This document shows, one piece after another, positions 47,001-57,460 of a stretch of DNA of 64,000 nucleotides; position 1 is the first letter of the stretch, and the number at the start of each line of letters is the position of its first letter. Both the position numbers and the translations under genes were made by a program. The notes below the pieces were generated by a model. That model saw only the letters and a program-made list of their open reading frames with translations, was not told where the DNA came from and searched no databases. The stretch covers positions 34,521,665 through 34,585,664 of the forward strand of contig CM044868.1 of assembly GCA_024500155.1 (NCBI GenBank), read 5' to 3'. The stretch is from Chenopodium formosanum (taxonomy: Eukaryota > Streptophyta > Magnoliopsida > Caryophyllales > Amaranthaceae).

Positions 47001-48316
47001 TTTTATTATTTTCAGAATAATAATGATCATTATGAGTTTTGGTTTTTTCCAAAGTGTCATACATGTTTCGTGATTGGAAAGATTTATGCGATGATATGAT
47101 ATTTGTTATTCATGTTATCATTTGAGTGGAGTATGTTTTAGCATGAATTATGTGTATGTACTTTAAAGAGGTCTAAAGTATGTCTTGAGTGGAGTATGCT
47201 AATACATTTAGCAATGTCATAGTGACATGCATTGCATTTTATTTTAACATAGCATATATTTGTGAAATAGTTGAAGTGTAATATTTTACAAATCTAATAG
47301 TGAATGACTAACGTTGTTTAAATTTACTTCAACTTTTACTAAGTATCTTTTTAGGTATGAAGGGTGTAAATACACTAGCTTTTGGGAAAAATTGTTCAAG
47401 TTTTTCGGAAGGCAAGTGTTGGTGATTGATGGTTGATGAAGAAAGTTCACTAATGCGGCTATGTTATTTTCAAGGATTGGACTTGATTAAGGTTTTGAAA
47501 TTTCAAGTCTTGGGTTCGTTGTCTTATTAATTATTCATCTAATGGTGAAAAACTAAGTGATACATATTTTTCTAACCATCTATGCAAATTAAGTTGATGT
47601 TGAAAACATGCTAGTTTTTCTTATTGGAAAAAATATTCTGGCAAAATAATTTTGCACTATGGTAAGGAAATTTGGGACATGTAACACAATCCTTGATAAT
47701 TTGTGGAAATGTTGAGGGGGATAGGCCTTAAGCCCATGTGGAAAAGCATTACTTTCCTATCCCTATGGCATGTGTTGTAATGCTTGGTTGAGGCTGGACT
47801 CTTTTGAGTTCTTAATGGATGAATAAACCATTTTTGGTTGGTGCTATTTGAGACGCACTTGATTGATCCACTGTTTGAGGTTGAGTCCTTTGACTCTTAA
47901 TGAATCTAATTGTTTGGGTGGACGCACTAAAACTTTGGATCACCGTTGTTTATGATTATTGTGAGGTTGAGCGTTAAGCTCTTAATGAATCCATGGTCAT
48001 GTGGGGGTAAATGGCTACAATGCAACATTTGTTGAGTTCTTTTGAACATATTTTAACCCTGTTGACTAAGTACTTTTGAGAAGTGTTTGTGATTCACCTG
48101 TGTGGTTGTGAAGACTAGCCATATTCTATGCAAAATTTGGGCGGATTTCCTAGAGCTTCTACTAGACCTAAGGTGAATATGCTTGGCTATAAAAGAGCAT
48201 ATCTCTTTGCGGAGTTCAAGTAAATGTTTAGAGAAAGGTATGTGATGTGGGGGTCTTGAATTAAATCTTGGAGTTTCAAGGCTAGTCCACTCCTTAATCA
48301 AGAGTCTAAGGGTTTA
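44049..48316 (+). other. Internal region of element B
   Basis: 4.3 kb of AT-rich sequence; frames stay under about 70 codons and lack known motifs. The part 45470-48316 is an inverted, diverged copy of 43237-41227 plus 31129-30310. The first 1.4 kb has no counterpart in the window. Confidence 0.55.
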
Positions 48317-50547
48317 AAAATGAAGTTCATAAGGGCTTGGAAAGTGGAGGGAGCATTAGTGAGCCCAAATGGCATCACTAGATATTCAAAATGCCCAAAA
48401 TGAGTTTTGAAAGCTGTTTTCTGAATGTCTGAAGTGTGCATTTTGATTTGATTATAGCCAGATTTGAGGTCTATTTTAGAGAAAAACTGAGTACCTTGCA
48501 GTTCATCCAAGAGTTCTTCAATAAGGGGTATAGGAAACCTGTCTTTGACTGTTACCTTGTTCAAATCCCTATAATCTACACACATTCTCCAGCTGCCATC
48601 TTTCTTTTTGACCAAAACAACAGGTGCTGCAAAAGGGTTGTTGCTTGGCCTAATCACTCCTTGCTCAAGTAATTCCTGCACCATTTCTTCAATCACATTC
48701 TTCTGTAAGGCAGAGTATCTGTAAGCTCTCAAATTGATGGCACTAGTGCCTTCCTTGAGTGGTATGACATGGTCAAACCCTTCTCTCTCCGGTGGCAGCT
48801 CTTGGGGTGGTGAAAAAACAGTCTCATATTGCTCTAATAGAGCAGTCAGACTAGGGTAGGAGTTAATATTATCACCAGGAGTTGGCTGGGGTGAAATATG
48901 AGCTTCACTGGGTATGAGTTGCATCATGGACAGTGAAACTACCTGGGTGAGAATTTTCTGAAGTTTCTTTGGTTGGACCACTCTCCATTTCTTTGGGTTA
49001 GCTCCTCTCAGTTTAATTTTCTTCCCACCATACTTGAACTCCATGGTAAGATTACAGAAATCCCGCAAAACAGGACCAAGCTGAGAAAACCATTGTATTC
49101 TTAGAACCAAATCACTCCCACTAAGTGGCAATAAAAACACATCAGCCTTGAATTCAGTGCCTTGCATCTTCCAGGTGAACCCCTTAATGATTTGATGGCA
49201 ATTGATCTCATTTCAATCAGCCACCTTCACCCATAGAGGTGTCATGCTCTCAATTTTGCAGTCAAGTTTAAGAGCTTTATTTGCATCAATAAAATTGTGT
49301 GTGCTGCCACTATCAAGCAACAATTGCAGCTTTTTCTTGCCATGGTGTCTCTCAATTCTCATGGTTTGAAAATATGATATATTATCTATAGCCTGTAAAG
49401 AGAGATGAGCACATTGGGAGCTGTCCTGTTCCACCACTTCTGTCACCTCCTCTTCTCCATCTGAGTCTTCTACCTCAATATGGTACAATTGAGGTCTTTT
49501 ACCCTTACAATTATGCCCCACCTCATACTTCTCATCACACCAGAAACATTGGTTCTTAGCTCTCTTTTCATTGAACTCAGCTGAGGTCAAGGTTTTTCTG
49601 TATGTGTTTGGTGTTCTGGCAGGTCGGTTAGGGTTGAAAGTATTTGAGGCTCTGGGAGGTTGGGTGGGTTTTTGTGGGGTAAGGGTGGTTTTGTATGGTA
49701 GGAACTGAGTGATAGGCTTTGGGGTGGGCAAAAGGGGTGCTTGCTTGCTGGGTGGTTTTGGTTTCTTTGCTCTATTGGCAGCCTCTTGTAGTTTAGCTAA
49801 GCATAAAGCTTGTTGTAGGTTGATGGGGTTGAACATCCTTACTAAGAGCTGTATATCTTCTTCAAGTCCAGCCAAGTAATAGCTTAACAAATAAGGCTCA
49901 GAAAAATTCAGCCTGCTAGCTAGGGCATCAAAAGCATCATGATACTCTTGACCACTTCCAGTCTGTTTGAGAGATTTTAGATCAGCCATGGGATCATCAA
50001 ATGGATCTCCAACTCGAGCTGTGATATCCCTAACATACTCCTCCCAGTTAGGTAAGACTTGGTGCTTTCTCTAGGAATAAGTTTGATGCCAGAGAAGGGC
50101 CTTATCCTCCAGGTGAATAGCAGCAAGCTTAACCCTATCAGGATCCTTGACATTATCAAGTTCAAAGAACTGATTACACTTAAATACCCAGGATTTTAAG
50201 TCTGTTCCATTAAACTTAGGAAATTCTACCTTAGTTAATCTAGCAGAATAATGAGATTGTTTGGGTGGGGGTTCAGATTCTTGATCATGTATAGATCTGT
50301 TTTCAGGGCCTGGCTTATTAGTATTATCAGCAACCAACTTAGTTATTTGGATAGAAAGTCCTAGCAGCTGGTCATTCAATTCAGATATGGACTTACAGTT
50401 CTTATTAATACTATTGTTGTTACTTCTACAAGCAGATTCAAGTTTCTTACCGAGCTCCTGGAGTAAGAGTTTCATAGTTTGCTCCAGCTTCTTGACCTCA
50501 GTATTTCCCAGCTGCGATGAATCCAATGATGATCTAGTAATAGGCAT
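48317..50547 (-). pseudogene. Chromovirus-like gag-protease-RT polyprotein, truncated
   Basis: One frame from ATG 50547 (MPITRSSLDSSQLG), 26 bases after the PBS, to the cut in RT. In-frame stops are only two: TAG at 50073-50071 (after LLWHQTYS) and TGA at 49215-49213. Gag core: LTKVEFPKFNGTDLKSWVF, YHDAFDALASRLNFSEPYLL. Zinc knuckle CFWCDEKYEVGHNC near 49550-49510. Protease LLLDSGSTHNFIDANKAL near 49310. RT: YRYSALQKNVIEEMV, LVKKKDGSWRMCVDYRDLNK, FFSKIDLKSGYNQIKMH, VMPFGLTNAPSTFQALMN, ending before the YxDD box. The frame is remarkably intact apart from the two stops. Confidence 0.9.
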
Positions 50548-50571
50548 GGTGGAAGACAGGCCAAGGAAGGT

Positions 50572-50586
50572 GCTGCTCTGATACCA
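50572..50586 (-). other. Primer-binding site (initiator tRNA-Met type)
   Basis: The minus strand reads TGGTATCAGAGCAGC, one base inside the LTR. Confidence 0.85.
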
Positions 50587-50587
50587 G

Positions 50588-51105
50588 TGATGCAATATAC
50601 TAAATATCCAGACCTGATTCTGAGAATACCATAATGGAGGCTGGTTCAATCACCCCAAATAACTAGCCTAGTTAGAAAGAAGGGCAGTTTGAGGAAGTAA
50701 TTGAATGATTAAAATGGTGAATGAGATTATAGAGAGAGAATAAGAGATAAGATCAAAGGGAATTTTCATTGATTAAGCATAATAACAGTTATTACATCAT
50801 TGTTTGGCTTTATAGCCTTGATTACAGGATGACTCATAACAAATTGAAATAAGACAAAATAGTTAGTAAAATGACAGACTTTCATAGTACTCCTCTAACG
50901 GCTAGCTGGCATATTTACTTGATTATTCTCCTGCTCCCTGTGAGCTGTCATTCCTTGATCATCACTCTTTCCATTCCCCTGCTCTTCTGTTGCTTTGCTT
51001 GACTCAGCATCTGACTCAGCATTTGATTCCTTGTTGTTCCCAGTCAGCTCTTTTAGCACTTCATTCCTCAATGGAACAGTATCCAATGGAACAGTAATTG
51101 CATCA
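50588..51105 (-). repeat. Chromovirus-like 5' LTR
   Basis: 518 bp. The plus strand starts TGATGCAAT and ends ATTGCATCA, a 9 bp inverted repeat marking both LTR ends. The right flank is GTGCG (51106-51110). Confidence 0.85.
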
Positions 51106-51870
51106 GTGCGCAGGTGGTGGAGATAGGAGGTAATTGCTGCTACTAGGAATTGTAATTGATGTTGGTTAATTGGGGGAGAAAGGGAGATGCGTGAGTGGAA
51201 ATGGTGGCTGCTTTTGAAGCTGAACTGGTGGCTGGTCGTGTGTTGTGGGAGTTGCTTTGAGTTGTTGTTGCGTGGTGGAACAGGGGAACAGGGGAAGTGC
51301 TTGAGGTTGAGAAGACGGTGGGTACGAGCATCACCCTCATAACAAGCTTGTGATGAACACTAAAGTATGCAGTAACTAAAAGCTTCTTCAATGGGTTCAA
51401 CACTACCTTGCTTGAGAGCGCGGCTTTGTGAGTGCAAGGAGTTGAACTTGGGACATCCACCTACAAAACACAATTAAAAACTGACGAGAAAAAGAAGTAA
51501 AAAGAACTTAAAATTAGCAAACAAAATTAAAAGAAATAAACTGAAAATGAAAAGAAAAGAATAAAAAAAATCACAATAAAATAAAATAAAGGAAAGAAAA
51601 ATGAAATCAATTATGAAAATAAACTAGAATAAAATAAAAACTAAATCCATAAAATCTATAATAAAAGAAAAGCAACTAAAACATCAAAAAGATAACAAAT
51701 AGAGGAGAAAACACTAGAGAAACCATTAAAACACAAAACAAGAGAGAAAAGGGAATTAATGAGAAAATGCATAAAACTAATATAAGCGTTTATTAAGAAA
51801 GAAAACTATAAAAATAAGATAAAAACAACCTAAATACTCATCAAATGAGTGCCATAAATGACACTCGTCA
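51106..51870 (-). repeat. Athila-like LTR, front part next to a polypurine tract
   Basis: On the minus strand it starts TGACGAGTGTCATTTATGG at 51870 and matches the beginning of the LTR at 58623 (TGATGGGTGTCATAAATGG; GTTTTGTAGGTGG; GCATACTT.GGTGTTCATCA). It stops at 51106 against the chromovirus LTR. The rest of such an LTR lies at 27968-29483. Confidence 0.75.
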
Positions 51871-51998
51871 AATGCCCCCAAGCTTAACATTTGTTCGTCC
51901 TCGAGCAAAACCAAAACAAGGGGAAAATGATGAATTTATTCAAACAAACAAAAGAAGAAGAGAAGAGACAAGAATATACACTAATTCACTTTCGTAGG

Positions 51999-52010
51999 AA
52001 TCACGCGGTC
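51999..52010. repeat. Left target duplication of the LINE
   Basis: AATCACGCGGTC, identical to 52834-52845 on the far side of the poly(A). Confidence 0.85.
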
Positions 52011-52788
52011 TGGCAATTTGCTCTGATTTGCCTGGATTCAATTCGCTGAGAATGTGGATCCAGCATTATATCCTGCTTTTCTATAGCGAGGATGGTAAGT
52101 ATGGTACTCGTAGCATTAGGTTTATTGCTACTTTATGGAGTCTGTGGAAGACTAAGAATGCCCGAAGCTTTAATGAGATCAATAGGGGAGCAAGTCTAGT
52201 CACAGAATATATTAATTTGGCAATGCAATATCATGAGACTTTCTGCCAAAAAGAAGAGTATAACAATAATGTTATAAATGATTTAAGGGAGGATCCCTAC
52301 ATACCCCCGGGTTTCAACGCAGTACAATTGGGAAAAGAGCGAAGTGGTTATGATAGCTTCATGGTGGGGGTGGATGGGTCGTGGGACAAAAAAAACAACA
52401 AGAGCAGGGATTGGTTGGGAAATCATAGGGAGTAACTTTGGGGATGAGCTAAGCGAAGGAGGCAAATATGGAGTGGCTTCATCGGCTCTACATTGTGAAG
52501 CATGGGCTTGCCTAGAAGCTACAAAATGGGCAAGGGCGAAAGGTAACCAAGGGATTCTTATACTCTCAGACTCTATTGTGCTTATCAACAATCTACAAGA
52601 TGAATTAGGTAAGGATGTTTTGATCACATGGATGGTGAAGGAAATTAAGGAGGTGGGTGCTTCCTTTTATAGATGCACAATCCTAAAAGCGCAAAGGGAC
52701 CAAGTACAAAGGCAGACGAGATAGCTAAAAACTGTCGTATTATCCTTTCGAATTATGCGTAATTTTCGTTTCGATGTATGTTTTTCTA

Positions 52789-52833
<45 letters not shown>
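52011..52833 (+). mobile_element. 5'-truncated LINE with poly(A) tail
   Basis: About 820 bp ending in a run of more than 40 A (52793 onward) and bracketed by the 12 bp repeat AATCACGCGGTC. 5' truncation, poly(A) and a variable-length duplication are the marks of target-primed reverse transcription. Confidence 0.92.
52028..52770 (+). pseudogene. LINE ORF2 C-terminus with RNase H domain
   Basis: The first frame reads IATLWSLWKTKNARSFNEI and FMVGVDGSWDKK, the start of a plant-type RNase H (RVT_3) domain. A shift near 52392 moves to AGIGWEIIGSNFGDEL, ALHCEAWACLEATKWARA and ILILSDSIVLINNL (DGS, E and D positions visible). A further shift near 52710 moves to KADEIAKNCRI, the usual LINE end. The reverse transcriptase was never copied here. 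Two frameshifts make it non-functional. Confidence 0.85.
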
Positions 52834-52838
<5 letters not shown>

Positions 52839-53411
52839 CGCGGTCAATTTTAGTAACTTAAGACAAGCCATTTAAACTCCTAGATTACCTTAAAGGACGA
52901 GTGATGCTCTCGTAAGGGTTTCCTAAGAGATTGACTCATAACTCTCACAAACCAAACAAAAAAGGCAAAGTATGAAAAAGAAACCAAAAGAAAAGGAAAG
53001 AAAACAAATGTTCACGAATGGACTTTTGCAAATGAACAAGCACAAATAGATGCAATTCCTTCTAAACAAGGGAATGCAAGTTTCAAAATATCCAAGTTTG
53101 ATTGAAAAATAGGATATGCTAAGCATAGAGAACTAATGAAATGCAATTCACTTTCATCTCAAAACATTTTAGCACATTTTCCCAATTAGCTTCTGATTTG
53201 GGTATTTATACCCTACCAAGTGGCCCAATGAGCATGTGACACGTGTCACTCTAAGAGGCGACCAAATGGACTCCCTGGATATTGACACGTGTCATGCAGA
53301 TATGGCCCCTAAGAAACGGCGACCTTCAAGGCCCAAATCCCAAGGTAGCCAAAAAACAAGCTGCCCTGACTCCAAGGTCATAAAACCCTAGGGAACGCTT
53401 TTCTAGGGCCT

Positions 53412-53419
53412 TATAAATA
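53412..53419 (+). promoter_or_regulatory. TATA box of the Tat LTR
   Basis: TATAAATAGGGAGATA, conserved in the sister LTR on the minus strand at 27383-27390. Confidence 0.6.
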
Positions 53420-53601
53420 GGGAGATACCCCCAATAATTAGGACACCTTGAACTTTAACGTCTTAATCATTAGGACATTTATTGCTCTCGAAAACAGAGA
53501 ACACAAGATCTTGGAATCTGAGAAGATACTTACTTTCTGCACGTTTTACTCCGAATCTGTACTAACTTAATCTTCGGAGGCGGACCTCCGACCATCTGGA
53601 G

Positions 53602-55599
53602 TGTAACACCCCCAAATTACTCTTCGTTAATAATTATTACAAAACATGATTTACGAGAGTAACTTAGGAGTATTACCGCCACGTGATTACGTAAGGCTTA
53701 ACAGAGATTTGCAGCGGAAGAAAATACTTGTCATTTAATAATAATAATAGTTCAAGACATTTTTGAAGTAACTAAAACACTGATACTATGTCTACTAAAT
53801 TTAACTAGGTGATCACCGCCCATCGTCCCCAATGCAGTATTTAATTCACGTCTTCTGATCGTCATCACCTATTTACTCATCATTAATGATAAGTAGGGCC
53901 AAGCCAAAACAAAAGAGAAATACGTATTAGCCAAAATGCTAAGTACATACAAATGCTAAACATGTAAAATCAATTTAGTTCATTAAACATGCTTTCAAAA
54001 GTTTTGACTTTAATCAATCACAATTGATTTAAACCACTCGTGAATATAAATTCTCATATTGAAATATATCAATTTCCGGAATCAATAGTTTTTCCAAATA
54101 TAGTCTAAGACAAAGCATGGATAGATCCAATCCTCATTTCACAAATCACTTTTCCACCTAAGTGTGCACACCTCCCAAGCTAGTAACTCCTTACATAGTG
54201 CTATCAAGGGGAAAGACTAGGTCATACATAGTCCATAGTCTTCAATTTTATCTCCACATAGTGGGAGTCATAAAAATCCAATATATATCTTTGATAAATC
54301 AACCTTCCAATTCCCATGTATGGGATTTCAACAACATTTGCTCTTTAAAATGAATTTGAATTCAAGTATGTGTATAAACAACTTTAAGAACATTGAAATT
54401 ATTTCCAAAGATCAAACAGTAAAACATTTCACAATATTCATTTCATTTCATAAACATTCATAAATCCTTGTTCAACATTCAAACATATTTCATTATTCAA
54501 AACACAAAACACATTTGTATAAAATCACATATTTAAAGATCTAGTCACGAGTACGTACCTTGATCTTTTGCAACAAACACAAATTTCTTAATCTCGAACT
54601 TGCAATTCCACATACAAGGAACCAATAATCCTAAATCAAAAACTCTTCAACCCATGAGCATTAAACCATTAAATAATGACCCTAGACTAATTGTGCATGA
54701 ACAATTATATTGACTCTTTACAACTATTCACCTAGATTTACTACCATGAATTATCTCCTAAATAAACATTAAATGGAGTAATAAAAATCAAATATAAAAC
54801 CTTATAAAAATAAGAAATTGAAAATAAATATTAGTTTTAGAATACTAACCACAAAACAATCTAAAGTAGAAAGGTTCACGTTGAAAAGGAGGAGTCAGAT
54901 CTTGCAGAGGCCATATCTCATAGTATATAACTCTGAATTGGGTGATTCTTGAGCCTTACCTCAAGCATTTGTTTAGAAGAACAACTTTTTCTCAAATATT
55001 AAAATGCTAAAAATGAACAGAAGTGGCTGAAAAATGGTCTGGAACATATACGGGATGAAGAAATACGAAAATGGGAGGAAGAGAGAAGAAAGAAGGATGG
55101 AGCTTTAAGGGCAAGAGACTTTTGGCTTAAAATGGCTGAACTTTGGATCCTGTTTATAGAGTTTGAGAGCCGTATTGACATCATGTATGATGTCAACAAC
55201 TTGGGGGTCAAGGAAGTTTATGAGGTCATGTTATTGACATCATATATGATGTCAACAACTTGGAGGCCAAGTATTCAAGTTTGTAAGAGAAGTTTGTGAC
55301 TTTGGTCATGCTTTAGGAGTAAGGAATGGACTTGGGTCCTTTGACTTGGAGCAAAGAAATACTCAAAGTAAAAATATGATTTTCGAGTATTACATTTCCG
55401 GCTTAACTCATACGTATAAAATATTTTATAAATGTAATTATTATTTCCGTAAAATTCTATATTAATAAGTTAAATAATGCTATTGTATTATCTAAATACA
55501 TATTTATATTTTTAAAATACTTTGGAAGGAAATCGAACATTATTAAATTAATAAATTTGATTAATATAATTAAACGGGTTTAAAATATGGGGTATTACA
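53602..55599 (-). mobile_element. Solo LTR (gypsy type), 1998 bp
   Basis: Flanked by the perfect 5 bp duplication TGGAG (53597-53601 and 55600-55604). The minus strand starts TGTAATACCCC and ends GGGGGTGTTACA, with a TATA-like CTATAAAC near 55155 (minus). No internal domain, PBS or second LTR is present, as expected after LTR-LTR recombination. Two copies of a TTGACATCAT/ATGATGTCAA inverted repeat lie at 55175-55196 and 55234-55255. Confidence 0.85.
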
Positions 55600-55693
55600 T
55601 GGAGGCCCGTTCATTTGCAGGTACAAGCGCCCTTGTCGAATCCAGCCTTCGAGCCGTAACTCTCCCAAGGGACATAAAAGCATTTGAAACATA

Positions 55694-55708
55694 TGGCGTT
55701 GTCTGGGG
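55694..55708 (+). other. Tat primer-binding site
   Basis: TGGCGTTGTCTGGGG, followed by a run of G that may vary between reads. Same position and form as 27098-27116. Confidence 0.6.
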
Positions 55709-55729
55709 GGGGGGGAGAGTAACTCAAAG

Positions 55730-57460
55730 ATGGCTTAACAAGAACCTGTACCGCCTCTAGAGACCAACCGACCTCTTGAAAATGTAGAGGTCCATTCGGA
55801 CCATGACTTTGGTGACGATGGAGACATTGAAACCTATGTAGACCACTGTGGGTCATCCATGTCAAAGCGCCTCTGCCACAAGGACAGGCGAGAGCGCAAT
55901 GCTAACAAGGCGGGTACAAGAAAGCCCCCTGAAAAGACAAGCAAGCCCCCAGGGCAGCCATCTGACCCAGCTCTAGCGTCAGGATCAGCCCCAGTCACCC
56001 GAGATGAGCTCATGAAATTCAGACCAATTTCAAGGGTGAAATCAAAGACTTAATCACCAAGAGGAAGGTTGCTCCTAGGAAGGAACAGTCAGCCAAAAAG
56101 CAAGCTCAGGTTGAGAAGCAGAAGTCGGTTAGGGACCGCCAGCCGACTCCTCACCTAGCTTCGAAGGAGAAGGCTCGGCCTCAGATCAACCTCTCTTGAC
56201 TCCGTTTCCCAAAAAAGGTAAAAAGAAAAGTCGTCCGGCATGTACAGTTGAACGACAACAAAAAGACATTCTCTGATGCTCGACATTACATCGAGCAAAA
56301 GAAGAACCAGCAACTGTCTGAGTTGGCATCCACGTCGACTTATCATGATAGCTTAAAGAATACCTTAGTGAGGAATTCTCAATTTGAGCATGGGACTCCA
56401 TCAAGCGGCCCTCTCGTCCAGCCGGGGCCCCATGTAATTAACTTAACGTAGTATATGGCTCAACCATTATACAGGCCGCCTATTTTTTATTACATCAAGC
56501 TTGCCTTCTTCGGAGGATAGGCAACATATAATTACCAGTCTATGGACTGTCAGCTTTGTCTACAAGACCTTGGAGAACAACCCTCTGCGTTTTCTAGGGA
56601 AATAGCCGAGGCCGAACAATCGGCCAAGGTTAAAAATGTGTTGGTAGGAACTTATGATGGTACCACCAACCTAGAAGACCACCTTCTTGCATACACCCAC
56701 CTCATGTATTTACAAGGATTGGATGATTCCGAATGGTGTCATTGCTTTCTTGCCACCCTAAAGGGCATAGCTTAATAGTGGTTTGCAATCTGTCGACTGG
56801 TTGAATCAACAGCTTCAAGACGCTTGCATTCTTGTTATCTTCAGACATCTCTATGAACATTCCTGCAAAGAAAACAAGCCTCAACCTGAGCAATATGTAG
56901 TAGGGGGATAGAGAAGGGGTGTGCTCCTACGTTAGGCGGTTCAATCTGGTTAGATTCCAGATTCATGGACTATCTAACGAGGTGGCTTATACAGACTTTT
57001 CAAGGGTCTGAAGGACGGGTCGACCTTCAAGTTCGAACTCGTCCGCAAGAAAATCTTCACCCTCCAAGGAGCCTTGATGGAGGCGGAAGCCTACAAACAG
57101 GCGACCGAACTTTGCTCCTTAAATAAGTAGTCGGACTCCAAAAAGTCTGACAGGCAGAAGGAGACTCGGCCAGCAGCTATCTCTAAAACCTAAAGAGAGC
57201 AAGAAGGAAAAATAGATCTGGGTGGTAGATAACTCCAATCAGCCGACCTAGAAGAAGAAAAAAGAGTAGAAATCATACGTTCCAAGGTACGAGTTCCACA
57301 AGGACAATTACTCCATCCTCATGAAGATAAAGGAGCGACTGACACTGGAGAATTCGATTCCAATGAAAGATTCATCTAATTATCGGAACAAAAACAAGCA
57401 CTGTCATTACCATGAGGATGTCGGCAATGACACCAACGACTGTGGGGAGATTCCCTAGCC
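55730..57460 (+). pseudogene. Tat gag, broken
   Basis: ATG 55730 is followed by TAA at the third codon. Then in frame: PPLETNRPLENVEVHSDHD, RLCHKDRRERNANKAGTRK, PVTRDELMKF. Later blocks shift frame: ELASTSTYHDSLKNTLVRN (56320), AEQSAKVKNVLVGTYDGTTN, LEDHLLAYTHLMYLQGLDD, WCHCFLATLKGIA with stop at 56773. The C-terminal part reaches the knuckle-like motif HCHYHEDVGNDTNDC near 57395. There the text joins RT-end sequence, so protease and RT are skipped. Confidence 0.8.

Larger units (their letters stand above)
43238..48316 (+). mobile_element. Element B: non-coding LTR element, 5' part
   Basis: 5' LTR 43238-44048 and 4.3 kb of internal sequence without a recognisable gene. It is cut at about 48316, where chromovirus RT text starts; AAGGGTTTA-like bases are shared at the join. 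It is the inverted relative of element A. No clear PBS follows the LTR, so the LTR end is approximate and the element may be a large non-autonomous derivative. Confidence 0.6.
48317..51105 (-). mobile_element. Ty3/gypsy chromovirus-like element, 5' LTR to RT
   Basis: Minus orientation: LTR 51105-50588, PBS, gag-protease-RT to 48317, where it is cut against element B. RT wording, gag zinc knuckle and an initiator-Met PBS fit plant chromoviruses, possibly Reina-like. Integrase and 3' LTR are absent. Confidence 0.82.
51871..53193 (-). other. 3' internal end of an Athila-like element, with LINE insertion
   Basis: On the minus strand TAAGCTTGGGGGCATT (51871-51886) borders the LTR and looks like a polypurine tract, so this is a 3' end. 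The remainder is A-rich and non-coding, interrupted by the LINE at 52011-52833, and ends at the Tat LTR (53194). Confidence 0.6.
53194..55691 (+). repeat. Tat 5' LTR, interrupted by a solo LTR
   Basis: Starts TGATTTGGGTATTTATACC and ends TTTGAAACA before the PBS. Without the 53602-55599 insert and one target copy it is about 495 bp, like 27124-27614. TATAAATA at 53412-53419. Confidence 0.75.
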
